A stretch of 64,000 bases of DNA from Paramecium pentaurelia (Eukaryota > Ciliophora > Oligohymenophorea > Peniculida > Parameciidae), in NCBI GenBank assembly GCA_905183005.1, contig CAJJDO010000030.1:441598-505597 (forward strand), read 5' to 3'. This document shows, piece after piece, positions 1 to 12,681 of this stretch. A model generated the notes under the pieces. The model did not search any database. It was not told where the DNA came from and saw only the letters and a program-made list of their open reading frames with translations. A program made the translations under genes and the position numbers. Numbering within the stretch: position 1 is the first letter of the stretch; each line of letters starts with the position of its first letter.

Positions 1-100
1 ATGCAAAAATTCAAATAGTAAATTATTTACTCAATTCAACTTCTGAGTTTATAGACATGTAAAAAAGGAGGCTAATTTTAGGTTTGGATAGACAAGTTCA

Positions 101-1714
101 ATGAAGATGATTACTTAATATTTGAAAGAAGCTTTGAAATGTATTTAAGCTAATGAAGAGCTTGTAGATAAAATATTTATGTTGTTGTTGAAAATGAATT
201 TAAATGATGAAATGCTTAAGGAATCTGATATGGGATATTTGTTAATCAAAATAAAAGATAAAAAATTATTAGATGATTAAAGAGTAAATATAAATGATTA
301 AATACTATAAAAATGGTTGAAAATTAAGACAAGATATAGAAATACTCTTGAAGAGTTAAAAAAAAACAATAATTAAAAGGATAAATATGAGGAACGCAAA
401 AAAAAAGTGAAAAGAAATTAATCATCAAGTTCAAATGAATCATAAAACAAAAAGAAAAAAAATAAAAAGAAAAATGTTCGGTATGTTTTAAGTATTGAAA
501 TTATTAGTTTTGCAAGAGATGACATTCTAATGAATTATAAATATTTTAAAAGAGATGATGAACCTAATCTAAGAGGAATGACTCTAGAGGAAGTAATCGC
601 TTTTCAAAAATAATATGCAGGTGAATTAAGAAGATAATATTAAATTAATGGTTATGATATAAAGCATAGAGAATCTATGATGGAAGGATAAGAACATAAA
701 TTATAATTAGATAATATCTAATAAATGATTGAATAAATTTAGTTTATTAAACCTTTGAGTAAGTTATTAAAAATTATTAGAATTATGCTCAACCTTCTTT
801 TCATCTTTTGATACCAATTTCTAAGAAACTCAAAAATAATAAATGAGAACTGAATCCAAAATGTCAGCATTCTATACCAGAGATGTAAATATTTCTATAA
901 ATTTTAATCTCTAGTAGATTCCTGATCAACCAGGGTATAATGAAATATCTAATACTTAAATTGGAATATAACCAAAAATCATATATCTTGATCCTCCAAA
1001 GAAAGAAGATCTTATGTTTATGGTTCAAATCATATGCAATCGAGGATTCTCAGAATTAGAAGAAAAACATAAGAATGCAAATAAAAAATAAGTCAAAGGC
1101 ATTTTGAAGAAACCAAAAGAGGAACAATCCAATTAAAAGGATGTCATGTTGAATTAAGCAAAGCAAGATCTCTAACCTAAAATGTAGCAATTGGTTCAAA
1201 TGGTTGAGTAGAAATAAAACCATAGCCAAGAAAGTATTCGTAAGAATATTAATTTATTTAAGTCACTTTATTACATGATATTATATAAAAATTAAAGGAA
1301 ATTGGTGAGGAATAATATATAAAAAATTTTAAATCATTCCTTGAAACTAAGTTGAATGACAAACAATCAATTATAACTGAATAAGAACGCATTAAATCTC
1401 AATAAGAATAATAGAGAATTCGAATTGAATAATTATAAAGCATTAATCCAGTTCAGGCTCAAAGATTAAGAGCATACAAAACCAAAAATTGTCACAATTT
1501 TCATTCCTCTATAGGATGTACAAGAGGAGATAATTGCAATTTCATCCATGACTCTCGCTACCCTGGAAGACCTGCTCCAATTCTTCAATATCCCAATTTC
1601 CTAAACAAAACCCTCTATCCTTAACCTATTATGCAATTAATTATTCCTCCTCTGCTCTAATAGCTAAATCCTGCCTTTCTACTAGGAAGGTTAAAAAAGT
1701 ACGATAGTTTATGA
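101..1714 (+). CDS. PNUTS-like protein phosphatase 1 regulatory subunit (LW/TFIIS-N domain, RVxF motif, CCCH zinc finger)
   Basis: Three introns (481-507, 759-780, 1240-1262; 27, 22 and 23 nt) leave exactly 514 codons ending in TGA. Residues about 8-80 resemble the TFIIS N-terminal LW helical bundle (LKESDMGYLL, then ILQKWLK). A lysine-rich linker leads to KKNVRFARDDILMNYKYF, which fits an RVxF-type PP1 docking site followed by the acidic/aromatic stretch seen after the docking site in PNUTS (PPP1R10). Near the C-terminus is a C-x8-C-x5-C-x3-H finger (about 1489-1545). LW, RVxF and CCCH in this order is the PNUTS layout; in other eukaryotes PNUTS targets PP1 to RNA polymerase II and termination factors in the nucleus. 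The start is the first ATG after an in-frame TGA at 44-46. An upstream exon cannot be excluded. The orthology is inferred from architecture. Confidence 0.72.
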
Positions 1715-1915
1715 GTTGATATTTATTAAAATACATTTAATATGCTAATTTAAACTTGAATCAACATCCTATACAAAAAAACAATTTAATGCATTCTGAC
1801 AATTAAATTTAATGTCTGGAGAACTATTAGATTCTCTAATCATTAATCCTTTATCAAATTTAAAAACTCACAATAATAGTATCAATTTAGATTTATATTC
1901 ACATAAAAAATTAAT

Positions 1916-2020
1916 TCATGATCTAAAACCTTGTTTCCTTGCAAACGAACCAATTACAGCAAATCCAACTAAAGCTATTATCCCAAATATGACCACATTT
2001 GAAAGGAAATCTAGAATCAT
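1916..2020 (-). CDS. possible tiny single-TM protein
   Basis: A 34-codon reading frame on the minus strand begins ATG and ends TGA. It encodes one strongly hydrophobic stretch (VVIFGIIALVGFAVIGSF) followed by a short basic tail (ARKQGFRS), like a tail-anchored or small mitochondrial/ER membrane subunit. Upstream it remains open for several codons, so the start is unsure. No family is recognised. A plus-strand frame overlapping it (1812 onward) has no domain and unusually few TAA/TAG glutamines. The membrane helix is the only support for this call, so it may be chance. Confidence 0.25.
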   Translation of the reverse strand: MILDFLSNVVIFGIIALVGFAVIGSFARKQGFRS

Positions 2021-2462
2021 TATCAAAAAATTTAATTATTTAATAACAAATGTCACATTATAAATTATTTTATTGTTAATAAACAATTAAATGTTAAATA
2101 CTTTAATTAATTAATTATTCCTTTAATATATTTTTCAGATAATTGCAATTATTTGAATTAAAAAATACTTTTAGGAAATTGAAAAATTAGTTAAAAATAA
2201 ATAACATATGAATACTTTAGATATAAAGAAATAATCTAAATTATCAAATGAATTTAATAATGTAAATTCTACAATTTTCTATTGATCAGAGAAAATTAAT
2301 AATATAAATACATCCTTTTATTAATATAATTGAAATTTGATTAATTGATAAAATCTTAAATTTTTTAAAGTATTATAACTATTTCATAAAAAATTTGAGA
2401 TGTTAGTATTATAATATATTAATAACAAGATACATAACTTTTTTATATCATAAGAATGGATG
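2021..2462. other. AT-rich intergenic stretch
   Basis: Very AT-rich with scattered TGA in the frames I read. No gene or repeat is visible. It lies downstream of the CDPK stop and probably holds its 3' UTR. Confidence 0.5.
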
Positions 2463-4158
2463 TCATACAATTATAGAAGGAGCTATTGATTAAGGATCTT
2501 TAGTATCATCTTTAAATTCTAGAGTCTATTGGATTCCAGCAATTCCCATCATCTAACAAAAAGCATCAAATCCAATTTTATTCTAATTATTAGGATCAAT
2601 TTCAGATAGCATTTAATTAATTTTTTCAATCGGAACTGAGCGTCCATGTCTTGCAAATGATTCTCTAATTGCTTCTCTTGATAAATGATTTTCATTCTAT
2701 GTATCAAAATATTTGAAAATAGACCATAATTTCTCTCTTGTGAAAACACGTCTTTCATCAATGCAGGCAGTTAAAAAATCACTGTATTTAATAATTAAAG
2801 GTTTTGTTGAAGATTTGTTAGATTGAGATACTGTTATATCATCTAATTCATCAATGTCATACCCAATTTTTTCCATGATTTATTCAATCTCCTCAATTGT
2901 GGTTAAGGAACCCTTACAATTATTTTCATTTTTACTTCTTGCTAAAGTGCTTGATGTAACTCTTACACTGTAATTGTGCCAGAATTATCAACATCAATAT
3001 TTTTAAATATCTATTACAATCTTCCTAAATCTTTTTCATTCATCTGATTCACCAAGACTTTCATGACTTCCTTCTTAAATTTAGCCCCAATACGATAAGT
3101 TTTAAGCATTTAATATAAAGTTCTTTAATCATCTTCAGATTAAGTTCCTGAAAATCCAGTACTCCTTCTTGGAGGCCTATAAACTCCATCCTTAAATAAA
3201 AGTTAAAACCATGGATGTTTAAGGCATTCCTTGGCAGAATATCTTAAATTTTAATTTTTGTTAAGCATTATCTTCAAGAGATCTTTTGCTTCGTCACTAG
3301 TACTTCTCCAATGTCTTCGATCAAAAATCAACTAAAGTATTATTCAAAATTAATACATTTTGATATTTTATATTTTCATAAAGGTCTTATCGATTTCTAC
3401 CATAGAAAGGAGGATAACCTACAAGCATATTAAACAATAACACTCCAAGACTCCAAATATCACATTTTTCATTATAAGTTCCTTCAATTACTTCTGGAGC
3501 TAAATAGACAGGTGTGCCTACTCCAGCTTTGAGTTTACTAAATTATTATGGATATTTCTTTACTTGTAACTGAAAGCATCGTATTTCACTGATAGCCCAA
3601 AGTCAATAAGTTTAGGTTCTGATCTGATGTCTCTTTCTGTAAACATAATATTTTCTGGTTTAATATCTCTATGTATAATTCCTTATTCATGAATGTAAGC
3701 AACTGCTGAAATAATCTACAAATAGTACTAATAATTACTTTAATCATGATATCTCTTGCCTAACCTTCAGTGTATGATTTTTAATTTTTTGGTACGCTCT
3801 CCATAATTTCTGCTCCAGCACATTTGTCCATACAGATGTAAAATTATAGTTCACTTTGATATACTTCATGGAATTTGATAATATTAGGGTGATCTAACCT
3901 TTGTAATATATAAATTTCATTGGCTAACATGGTTTCCATTCCCTTAACTTTTTTCTTGTCAATCATTTTTATAGCATACTGTTTTTCATTATTATTTCGC
4001 CTTCTTGCAGTTAGAACTTTACCGAATACTCCTATTCCTAGCACTTTTCCGAAAGAAAATATTTTGTGAATGTCAGCAGTTGACGTAAAGATGTAATCTT
4101 TGTTAGTTGTTTTCATAGCGACAATTTTAATTATACTTTTTGGTTAGAAGCAACCCAT
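2463..4158 (-). CDS. calcium-dependent protein kinase (CDPK)
   Basis: Four introns of 23, 26, 25 and 23 nt leave 533 codons. The chosen start gives MGCFQPK, a typical N-myristoylation plus Cys-palmitoylation signal; the later ATG at 4116 would lose it. The kinase domain shows the glycine loop (GIGVFGKV), the VAIK-type lysine (YAIKMIDK), HRDIKPEN, DFG (LIDFGLS) and APE (YLAPEV), so it looks active. After an autoinhibitory junction comes a clear EF-hand (DVDNSGTITVQE). The second EF-hand position is replaced by a longer loop, and the last two (DTQNENHLSREA, DPNNQNKIGFDA) lack the usual acidic position 12. It probably phosphorylates Ser/Thr targets at membranes in response to Ca2+. The C-terminus extends about 20 residues beyond the last EF-hand. 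It is convergent with the PNUTS-like gene. Confidence 0.9.
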
Positions 4159-4338
4159 TATTTATTTTTATTATACATATAAAAGATCTTAGATTAGCTT
4201 ATATTTCAAAAATAATAATTAATTAATCATATTCCTTTATTGGAAAATATCGATGGATTTTGAATTGTATTAAAAAATATATATATAAATTAATTAGAAT
4301 AAGAAAAAAAAAATTATTAATTATTCTTATTAGGCTTA

Positions 4339-5499
4339 CTTCATTTTAATCATAAAAGTTTTTATAAATCATGTAACTTTTTTGTGATTATAAATAATTA
4401 AACTTTAAGCCTTTTTTAATTAAATAAATTTAACAATTAAGTTTAATTTTGAAGTACTTTTTATCTTGGCAAATAATTAATTCCTCCTCATTTAAATTAT
4501 AAAATATTCCTTTAATATTATGACAACAATAAAGAAATACAAATTGAATAGAATTTAAAGTGAGAAAGATAAAAAAGTTTAGAAAATAAAAAAAAGAATG
4601 ATATTTTGAGTCAATTTAGTTCTGTATAAAATTATCATATCATCAAAGCAAGTTGAAAAATTAAGTTTAATTTCAAATATTGTTAATTTAACTTTTTTAA
4701 TAAGAATATAAAGACATCAAACTCAAAATAAATAAAGAATAATAATTTAAAATTTTTTATATTTATTGAAAGAACATTTTAAATTGAATTTTTATTATAT
4801 ATAACCTTATCTAATAAAACTATAATTATTTAATTATATTTTAAATCCCATTATTTGAGCAAAATTACTCCAACATTAGATGTGTTTGATAGAAACTATT
4901 TTATTTTTCTTTCTTTGTTTAGTCTTATTTTAGCAACTTTTTCGTTTAAATTTTTGCAAGAAAGTACTCCATTAAATTAATAATTTACAAAAATATCCTA
5001 AAATAATTTTTTTATTTTATATTTATTTAATTCAACTAACAATTTTTAATCGTATTTTAAATTGGTTATTGTTAAAATGTTTTGAGTTGCAAATAAAATT
5101 CAAACAATTTTTAGTTTTCTAATTATAAAAAACAAAAAAGATCTCTCTTATCAAAATATTTTTATCTTTCATCTAACTTACTTAATTTTTTTAGGAAATT
5201 ATGATTTATTTATATTGTTTCTTCATTTTTATTATTTTTTTTAGATTAATTTATAACTCAACTTTGAATTATAAATATTCATAAGGATTGAATTTCTTGG
5301 TTTGATTCTTTAGCAAATATATATGGTCTTTTTATTAAGTTGTGCTTTTATTCTACAAATATTAATACAATTATTTATTAATCTGTAGAAATTTATCAAT
5401 TTTCCATAACTTTCACTTAGAATACCTCCTCTGCTTAATTTATAAGTAGTTATCCTTTGTTTATACTAAAATATAACAATTATTTTGTTGTTAAAATTA
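4339..5499. repeat. 1161-bp direct repeat, copy 1
   Basis: The sequence from 4339 to the base before the N at 5500 recurs from 5501 to 6661 at a constant offset of 1162. I saw no mismatches in the lines compared by eye. No coding frame with recognisable protein is present. See copy 2 and the assembly note. Confidence 0.9.
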
Positions 5500-5500
5500 N
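5500..5500. other. single ambiguous base (N), likely contig join
   Basis: This is the only N I noticed in the window. It sits exactly between the two copies of the 1161-bp repeat. That is the pattern left when two contigs sharing an overlapping end are joined by a token gap instead of being merged. Confidence 0.9.
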
Positions 5501-6661
5501 CTTCATTTTAATCATAAAAGTTTTTATAAATCATGTAACTTTTTTGTGATTATAAATAATTAAACTTTAAGCCTTTTTTAATTAAATAAATTTAACAATT
5601 AAGTTTAATTTTGAAGTACTTTTTATCTTGGCAAATAATTAATTCCTCCTCATTTAAATTATAAAATATTCCTTTAATATTATGACAACAATAAAGAAAT
5701 ACAAATTGAATAGAATTTAAAGTGAGAAAGATAAAAAAGTTTAGAAAATAAAAAAAAGAATGATATTTTGAGTCAATTTAGTTCTGTATAAAATTATCAT
5801 ATCATCAAAGCAAGTTGAAAAATTAAGTTTAATTTCAAATATTGTTAATTTAACTTTTTTAATAAGAATATAAAGACATCAAACTCAAAATAAATAAAGA
5901 ATAATAATTTAAAATTTTTTATATTTATTGAAAGAACATTTTAAATTGAATTTTTATTATATATAACCTTATCTAATAAAACTATAATTATTTAATTATA
6001 TTTTAAATCCCATTATTTGAGCAAAATTACTCCAACATTAGATGTGTTTGATAGAAACTATTTTATTTTTCTTTCTTTGTTTAGTCTTATTTTAGCAACT
6101 TTTTCGTTTAAATTTTTGCAAGAAAGTACTCCATTAAATTAATAATTTACAAAAATATCCTAAAATAATTTTTTTATTTTATATTTATTTAATTCAACTA
6201 ACAATTTTTAATCGTATTTTAAATTGGTTATTGTTAAAATGTTTTGAGTTGCAAATAAAATTCAAACAATTTTTAGTTTTCTAATTATAAAAAACAAAAA
6301 AGATCTCTCTTATCAAAATATTTTTATCTTTCATCTAACTTACTTAATTTTTTTAGGAAATTATGATTTATTTATATTGTTTCTTCATTTTTATTATTTT
6401 TTTTAGATTAATTTATAACTCAACTTTGAATTATAAATATTCATAAGGATTGAATTTCTTGGTTTGATTCTTTAGCAAATATATATGGTCTTTTTATTAA
6501 GTTGTGCTTTTATTCTACAAATATTAATACAATTATTTATTAATCTGTAGAAATTTATCAATTTTCCATAACTTTCACTTAGAATACCTCCTCTGCTTAA
6601 TTTATAAGTAGTTATCCTTTGTTTATACTAAAATATAACAATTATTTTGTTGTTAAAATTA
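5501..6661. repeat. 1161-bp direct repeat, copy 2
   Basis: Second copy of 4339-5499. It starts immediately after the N and ends where unique sequence resumes. If the duplication is an assembly artefact, the true gap between the CDPK and the TmcB-like gene is about 1.95 kb rather than 3.1 kb. Confidence 0.9.
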
Positions 6662-7271
6662 AAAATATAATTAAACCTGATGATTATTTTTATACTAAAA
6701 TAAGTTTAAATACAAAATAAAGGCAAATGATAATAATAAAGCTGAAAGATTTTAGAGATATAAATTGAAAAAAGAAAATATAATGGTGAAAATAGTTATT
6801 TAACATAATTTAATGAAATTAAAATGTTGAGTTTTAGAATATTAATCTATATTGCATATCATTTGGTTTAACTTAGAGGAAAGTTATTAATTCATTGATA
6901 TATGCTGATTGAAAAAAATAAGATTTCTTTTTTAATTGGAACAACATATATATTTCTTAATTTAAAAATCATAAAAACCATCAAAAAATTTCTACTAAAT
7001 CTTAGAGCTAGTTTGAAAAAAAGAAATGATGAAGTTAAAATATTTGTTTTCATAAAATTTTTTGATTGAGCTGAAAGTATTAATTCAATTTGATTATTAA
7101 GGAGTTCATTTATATATATATATGAAAGATTAAAAAACAAGAATGAACTAAAAATAAAATTGCTCTATTCATATAATGAAATTAGGATAATACTCCTTTC
7201 TTATAATTATTGAATTAGTCTTCTATTTGTTTTAAAAAATGATAATAATTTAATTCAAATATTTATAATCA
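6662..7271. other. AT-rich intergenic stretch
   Basis: Short open frames exist on both strands (for example minus 6892-7140), but they are hydrophobic low-complexity sequence without TAA/TAG glutamines or motifs. I do not support a gene here. The part before 7271 should include the promoter of the next gene. Confidence 0.4.
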
Positions 7272-10200
7272 ATGGGAGATATTTAAGGAGAGAGTGGGCA
7301 AACCTTAATTTAATCTGAATCGATAGGATTCTTTGAGAAAGTGAAGCAAATTATTTTTCAAGTTCTTTTCGTTTTAAGGAAAGATGAAGAATCAGAAGAG
7401 TCTTAATTATCATTTTATATATAAACTGGGTTGGATTACTTTTAAATGCATACTTTTCCCTTTAACGATACTATTTACTATTTATGGAAGGCAGACAATG
7501 TGATTGGGTTTGTTCTAAATTTTGTCAACCTCTTTTAATTAAGTACTTACATACCTAACATTTCATATTTTGCTCTATTGTCATCTGTATATATACTATT
7601 AGTAATTATTTTACTTATCATTTTGGATATAATTTATGTTAGTTACTCATTTTCTAAAAATCAATTTGCTGCAACATGGCCATTAGTTGTTTTGAGATCA
7701 GTTACTTCACTTGTAGTTACTGTATTGTTTTTGCCAATAACTGAAACTTTATTTTCTATATTATAATGTTAAACAGATCCTACAACTGGTGAATATATAA
7801 TATCTGGTTATAGTGAAATTTATGTTGTTTGTTGGTAAGGATGGCATACATTCCATGCATTATTAACATTGTTATTTATGTTCATGTTTGTAGCAATTTG
7901 TGCTATAGTAGCATATGCATTTTTTGAACCAGGAATGATGAGTGATGATAAAACAGCAAGATAAGATAGTAAAGGAGAAGTGACATTCATTATTAATAAA
8001 GTAACATGTTAGGTTTTATATTGTTTTTTGGGAGAGAATCAATCTTGGATCTTAGTATTGGCAACATTCTTAATGGCTGTATGGTTATTTTGGGAATATA
8101 ATTTTGAAGATCCTTATTATGACTTAGAAGTAGGAAGATTCTATTCAATAATTTCAAGTTATTATTTATGGGCAAACATTTTATTATTGATATGTAAGAT
8201 ATTTGAAAATCAAAATTTTAATGGAGGATTTATTGCTTGGATAATAGGATTGCCTTTTATTGTTTCAATAATGTTAATGACAAAAAAGTCTAAAATTGAT
8301 ACCTTGATTAAAGTGTAAAAGAAAATTAGAAGTGGTAAGGAGATCTGGGCTCATATTCGTTATGTTTTGTAGCTTATATAATAATAAGAAAAGGATAGAA
8401 ATTCCTATATGCTTTTGATTGGATATATTGAGAAACATAAAGAAACTTGTAAATATAATGATTGCTATTTTAAATTTAGTAGAAGAAGAAGTACAGAATT
8501 GGATATGAATGATATGATTAGAGGATTAATTTAAGAACTGGAAAAGATGTTTAAAGATGGTATAAAGAAATTTCCAAAAAGTGCTGAATTGAGGATCTTT
8601 TATGCATTGTTTATTATGGAAAGAAAGAAAAATAAAGAAGGAGCATATAAATAATTCGAACTTATAGATGATAAATGTAAACCAGCTTTATATTAATAAT
8701 TTATAAAATATAGATATATGTAAGATATATTATTTATTAATTTATAGGAAAAGTATTAAAGAAAATAAGAAAGAAAATAAAGATGACGATATTGTAGAGG
8801 CTATTAAATATAATAATCATTAAACAATGTGTGAAAAGAGTATGCAATAGTCAGCTAAATTGTAAAAAGATTTTTGGGGAGAATTAAAAGAGGATTAACC
8901 TGATTTAGGTAAATTAATGAAATTAGGTGCAGATATTACATATGTTACTAAAACAGCTAGACAGAATTATGAAGAAATGTAAAAGATATCCTAAAATGTA
9001 TATTAGAGCGTTAAAATATATAGTAATTTTATTTTGTATGTTTTAAATGATTAAAAATTAGGAGGAGAATTAAGAAAAATTGCATAAAATATAAAAGAAG
9101 AATTTTAAAAAGAATATGGGGGAAGAAATGAATTTTTAAATATTGATAATTAACCTATTCCATTTATATAGGTGAGTGCTAAAAAGGCAGAAGTAGGTAA
9201 GATAGTAAATGTCAATACATTATTTACAACATTTTTTGGTTATTAAAAGGAAGAATTATTAAATAAATCAATTAATATTTTAATGCCTAAATTATATGCT
9301 GAAAAACATGATAATTATTTAATTGAATTTTTTGATAATATTGTTTTAAATCTAAAATTGGAAGGAGAAATTGATAGTTAATATTTAGATACAGATTAAA
9401 CATAAATTTTTAAACATAAAAATGGTTATATAGTTCCATTTATATATCATGTTACTCTTAATTTAGAAACCATGAAATATCTGACAATATTTAAAAGTGA
9501 GAATACTATCAAAAGTTAAGTCATTTTTATTGTTGATAATTCTTCAAAAATAATAGAAATGTCATCTGGAGCAATCATTTTTTTTGATTTGGAATTAAAA
9601 TAAATAGAAAAAGATATTTATCTAAACAATTTTATCCCAAATATTTTATTATAAAATGAAAAACATATTTAATATAATTAGCAAAGCAAAGATGGAGTTG
9701 AATGTAAAATAGATATATTATATTAGAGACATTCTATTTTTAGTGTATGATTAAAGAGATTAAGCTCCCTTAAAAAATGGATGAAAGTAATCATGATAAG
9801 GGAAACTAATAGGATGATACTAATAATATAAAAACTGGAAAATGGCTGGTTAGATTAGAGAAATTAGAAAAGAATGAGGTCAATCTAGGAGGATAATAAA
9901 AGAAAAATAAAAATTTTGCTGTAAGCACTCGATAATTAATAACAGCAACAAATACAAATACAAACAGCAATCCAAACTCATAAAAATATCTTTAGACTTC
10001 TAAAATTTAGGTTAACCAATCGATTGATGGACAAATACCTAAATTTGAGACGAATTTAGAGTTTGATCAATAATATGCAGTTTTTTTATCTGAATTATAT
10101 TCGGAGCCTAGATATGATGATTATAAAATGCTTTTAAATTAATAAGTTGAAAGTGATGTTAATCCAATTGTGGATTATTCAAGTAATATTGTTATAAGAA

Positions 10201-12167
10201 GATTAATCAAGAATTAAATATTAAATATAGATGAAGAAAAAGAATAAGAATTTCTATTGTAATTAGAAGAGGAAGAAGAAGAAAATTCAATATTTAGATT
10301 TAATTAAAATTAATATGAAGATGAGGATGACTATAAAATATTTGCTCATAGAAACTCATAAGATCTAATACGACGAGTTCTTAATTAAGACCATAAACAT
10401 TAAAAGATTACAGAGTTTAAAGTATATTCAAATCTTTGGATATTTTTTATCTTTTTTATTACAATTCTTTAGTATTTATTCTGTTAATCATATTTTATTT
10501 CTTACAAGGATAGTATTAAATCAATTTATTTGGTGAATAATGAAATAAATCAATAAAATTAAGTAATTTCTAGAGTATTAGATCTATGTCTACCTCAACA
10601 ATTTAATATCACTTAATTGTATGAAGAACTTTAATTAGCTGCCAGTAATGCAACTGATTTCAATAAATACATAAACTCTGCATTATTAGATCATTATTTT
10701 GAAGATCGTATAATAACATTAAGATTTTATGATGATGATCAATACACAGAGATAGATATAAAATTGGAGAGTGCACTATTGTTAATTGAATCTTTAGCCT
10801 TAAACACATCTCTTTATAATAATTAAACATTCAACTATAAAAGCAATGCGATTTAAAATATAGTTTATAATCATTTTAATGTTGTTCATTAATAGATTAT
10901 TAATATTGCATATGAATTGTACTCAAATGTTGAAACCTAGATGAATTAATATGATGTAAATCTATTAATTACTTTGGGGATACTAATTTTAGTCACATCT
11001 CTAGCTATGACAAAATTTATTACTTTGATGTTAAGTATTAAAATGGATAGAGAAAACATCTTATTCTTATTTTTAGATATTCCATAAAAACATATATCTA
11101 TCCTCTATAAGAAAGTTGAATATTTTATAAAAAATTATATCAGTATTGAGGAATTAAAAAGAAAAAATGAACTAGAAGGCTATGATTCAAGTGAAGAAGA
11201 ATAAATATAGGAAGATTAGATTAAAATTTAAAAAAATCCAGAGGAAGAAGAAAACTTTATTTAATTACAATTAAAAAGAAAGAAAATTATTGAAAAATAC
11301 AGAAAAAATAAGTTTAAAGGTAATCAAGCAATTATCATTTAATTTATATTTATAGCACTTTGTACTTTAATATTTGCTGTATATAATATAATTAGTTCAG
11401 CTAGTGAAAGAGGGCAAATTAGATATATACTTCCCCAATACTTTTCAGGTTCAATGGATATTTCTGAATATGGAAATTATCTCAACATTTTTAAATTAGC
11501 AATATTGGATAATTAATATTAGTTGATTAATTAAACATCTTATTAGTCAGCTTTTACTGGTATTGATACTTTTACGGGTAACCAATTAAGTTCTTAAGGT
11601 TTTGCTTCTGCTTTATTGAATTAATTACCAACATTAAGGGAAATGTATTTTGGAATATATTATGGAGATATTTGTAATGAATTAGGATTTGATAGAAAAG
11701 ATTTGTGTTATTAAATTATAGAAGGAAATCTAGAACTTGGGATTTTTAATGTCGAATAATATTATTTATAATATTTTAGATATTAATTATCAATAAATTA
11801 AAACTATTAGATTGCATATGATCCATATATTTATTAGATAGATTAATCTTTGTATAATTATATCAGAAAAGCAGTAGATTAAGTATAAAGTTATTAATTA
11901 TCAATGATGACTGACTAGATGGACGACACATTAAATATTTAACTTATACTTGTTATTATTTTCATTTTGGTGTTACTATTAATTTTTGTTATATATTGGC
12001 TTCCTTTTCTAACGAGTACTAACTCATAGGTAAATTCAACTAAAATATTATAGATTAATTAAAATATACAAATGCTTAATATGATACCAATAGATGTAAT
12101 TAAGGATAATAAGACCATTAGAAGATTTTTAAAAAATCTAATTAAGGATATGAATATTTAAGATTGA
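7272..12167 (+). CDS. TmcB-like multipass transmembrane protein with PAS-like domain
   Basis: Removing introns of 28 nt (near 8719) and 20 nt (near 9748) gives 1616 codons. The N-terminal 350 residues hold about six hydrophobic segments. They are followed by a helical region with ELRIFYALFIMERKKNK, the signature I associate with the TmcB/TmcC (tiny macrocysts protein) TPR region common in ciliates. Around residues 640-800 is a PAS-like fold (VNTLFTTFFGYQKEELLNKS, then FKHKNGYIVPF). An acidic linker precedes another set of membrane helices. The C-terminus ends in a conserved-looking MIPIDVIKDNKTIRRFL. Exact function is unknown; a sensor or transport role at a membrane is inferred from PAS plus many TM segments. 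The start is the first ATG after AT-rich sequence. Confidence 0.72.
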
Positions 12168-12264
12168 TGACTAAATTATTTATATCCATTTATGTATAAT
12201 AAATTATTTTATAAAATTCTCATTTATTGATAATTAAAAATCAGTTATTAAAGAGATGATTTAT

Positions 12265-12648
12265 TCAATTAGGATAATTTTATCCATTAAGTATATTAAA
12301 ATATTTTTAAATAAATAAAAATAATTTATAAGAAAATTTTAATTGTTTAATTTTAAACAATCTAAAAAAATATTTAGAACATTTTTTAAAATTAATAATT
12401 AAGTTAGATTTAACTTTTTAAAGCTTTTGTAAAAATAAAAGAAAATTGCATGATGATATAAACTAATTAATTCAATAGACCAAATATTCTAAATATTGTT
12501 TTGTAAATATTATTGATTTATATTACAATTTAATATTTATATATTAAAAAAGTGAAAAATCTTTCCATTTCTTCAGTAAGAATGAATTTTGCTATATTTC
12601 ATAAGGTTATATACATAATCTAGAAGGAATTTAATTTGATGATGTCAT
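12265..12648 (-). CDS. possible small protein, unrecognised
   Basis: A minus-strand frame starts ATG (MTSSNQIPSRLCIQPYEI) and stays open for 58 codons to a TGA. An 18-nt GT..AG stretch at the break, if spliced, extends it to 121 residues. The 18-nt length is below most introns in this window, which weakens the model. The later part is rich in Lys, Phe and Leu. It would fill the 515-bp gap between the convergent TmcB-like gene and the divergent giant surface gene, leaving only 33 bp to the latter's start codon. No family is recognised, and it could be non-coding. Confidence 0.28.
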
Positions 12649-12681
12649 AATTAATTTGATAAATTAAAAATAAAAGATAAA

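Noticed and set aside
1812..2063. 83-codon plus-strand frame
   Set aside because: No motif, no TAA/TAG glutamines despite their abundance elsewhere, and it overlaps a more protein-like hydrophobic minus-strand frame.
6892..7140. 82-codon minus-strand hydrophobic frame
   Set aside because: Low-complexity Phe/Ile/Leu-rich reading of AT-rich intergenic DNA without supporting features; the plus strand also has a comparable 54-codon frame.
9740..9800. Splitting the TmcB-like gene in two at the TGA near 9749
   Set aside because: A 20-nt GT..AG intron removes the TGA and restores the frame, and both halves together match the family layout.
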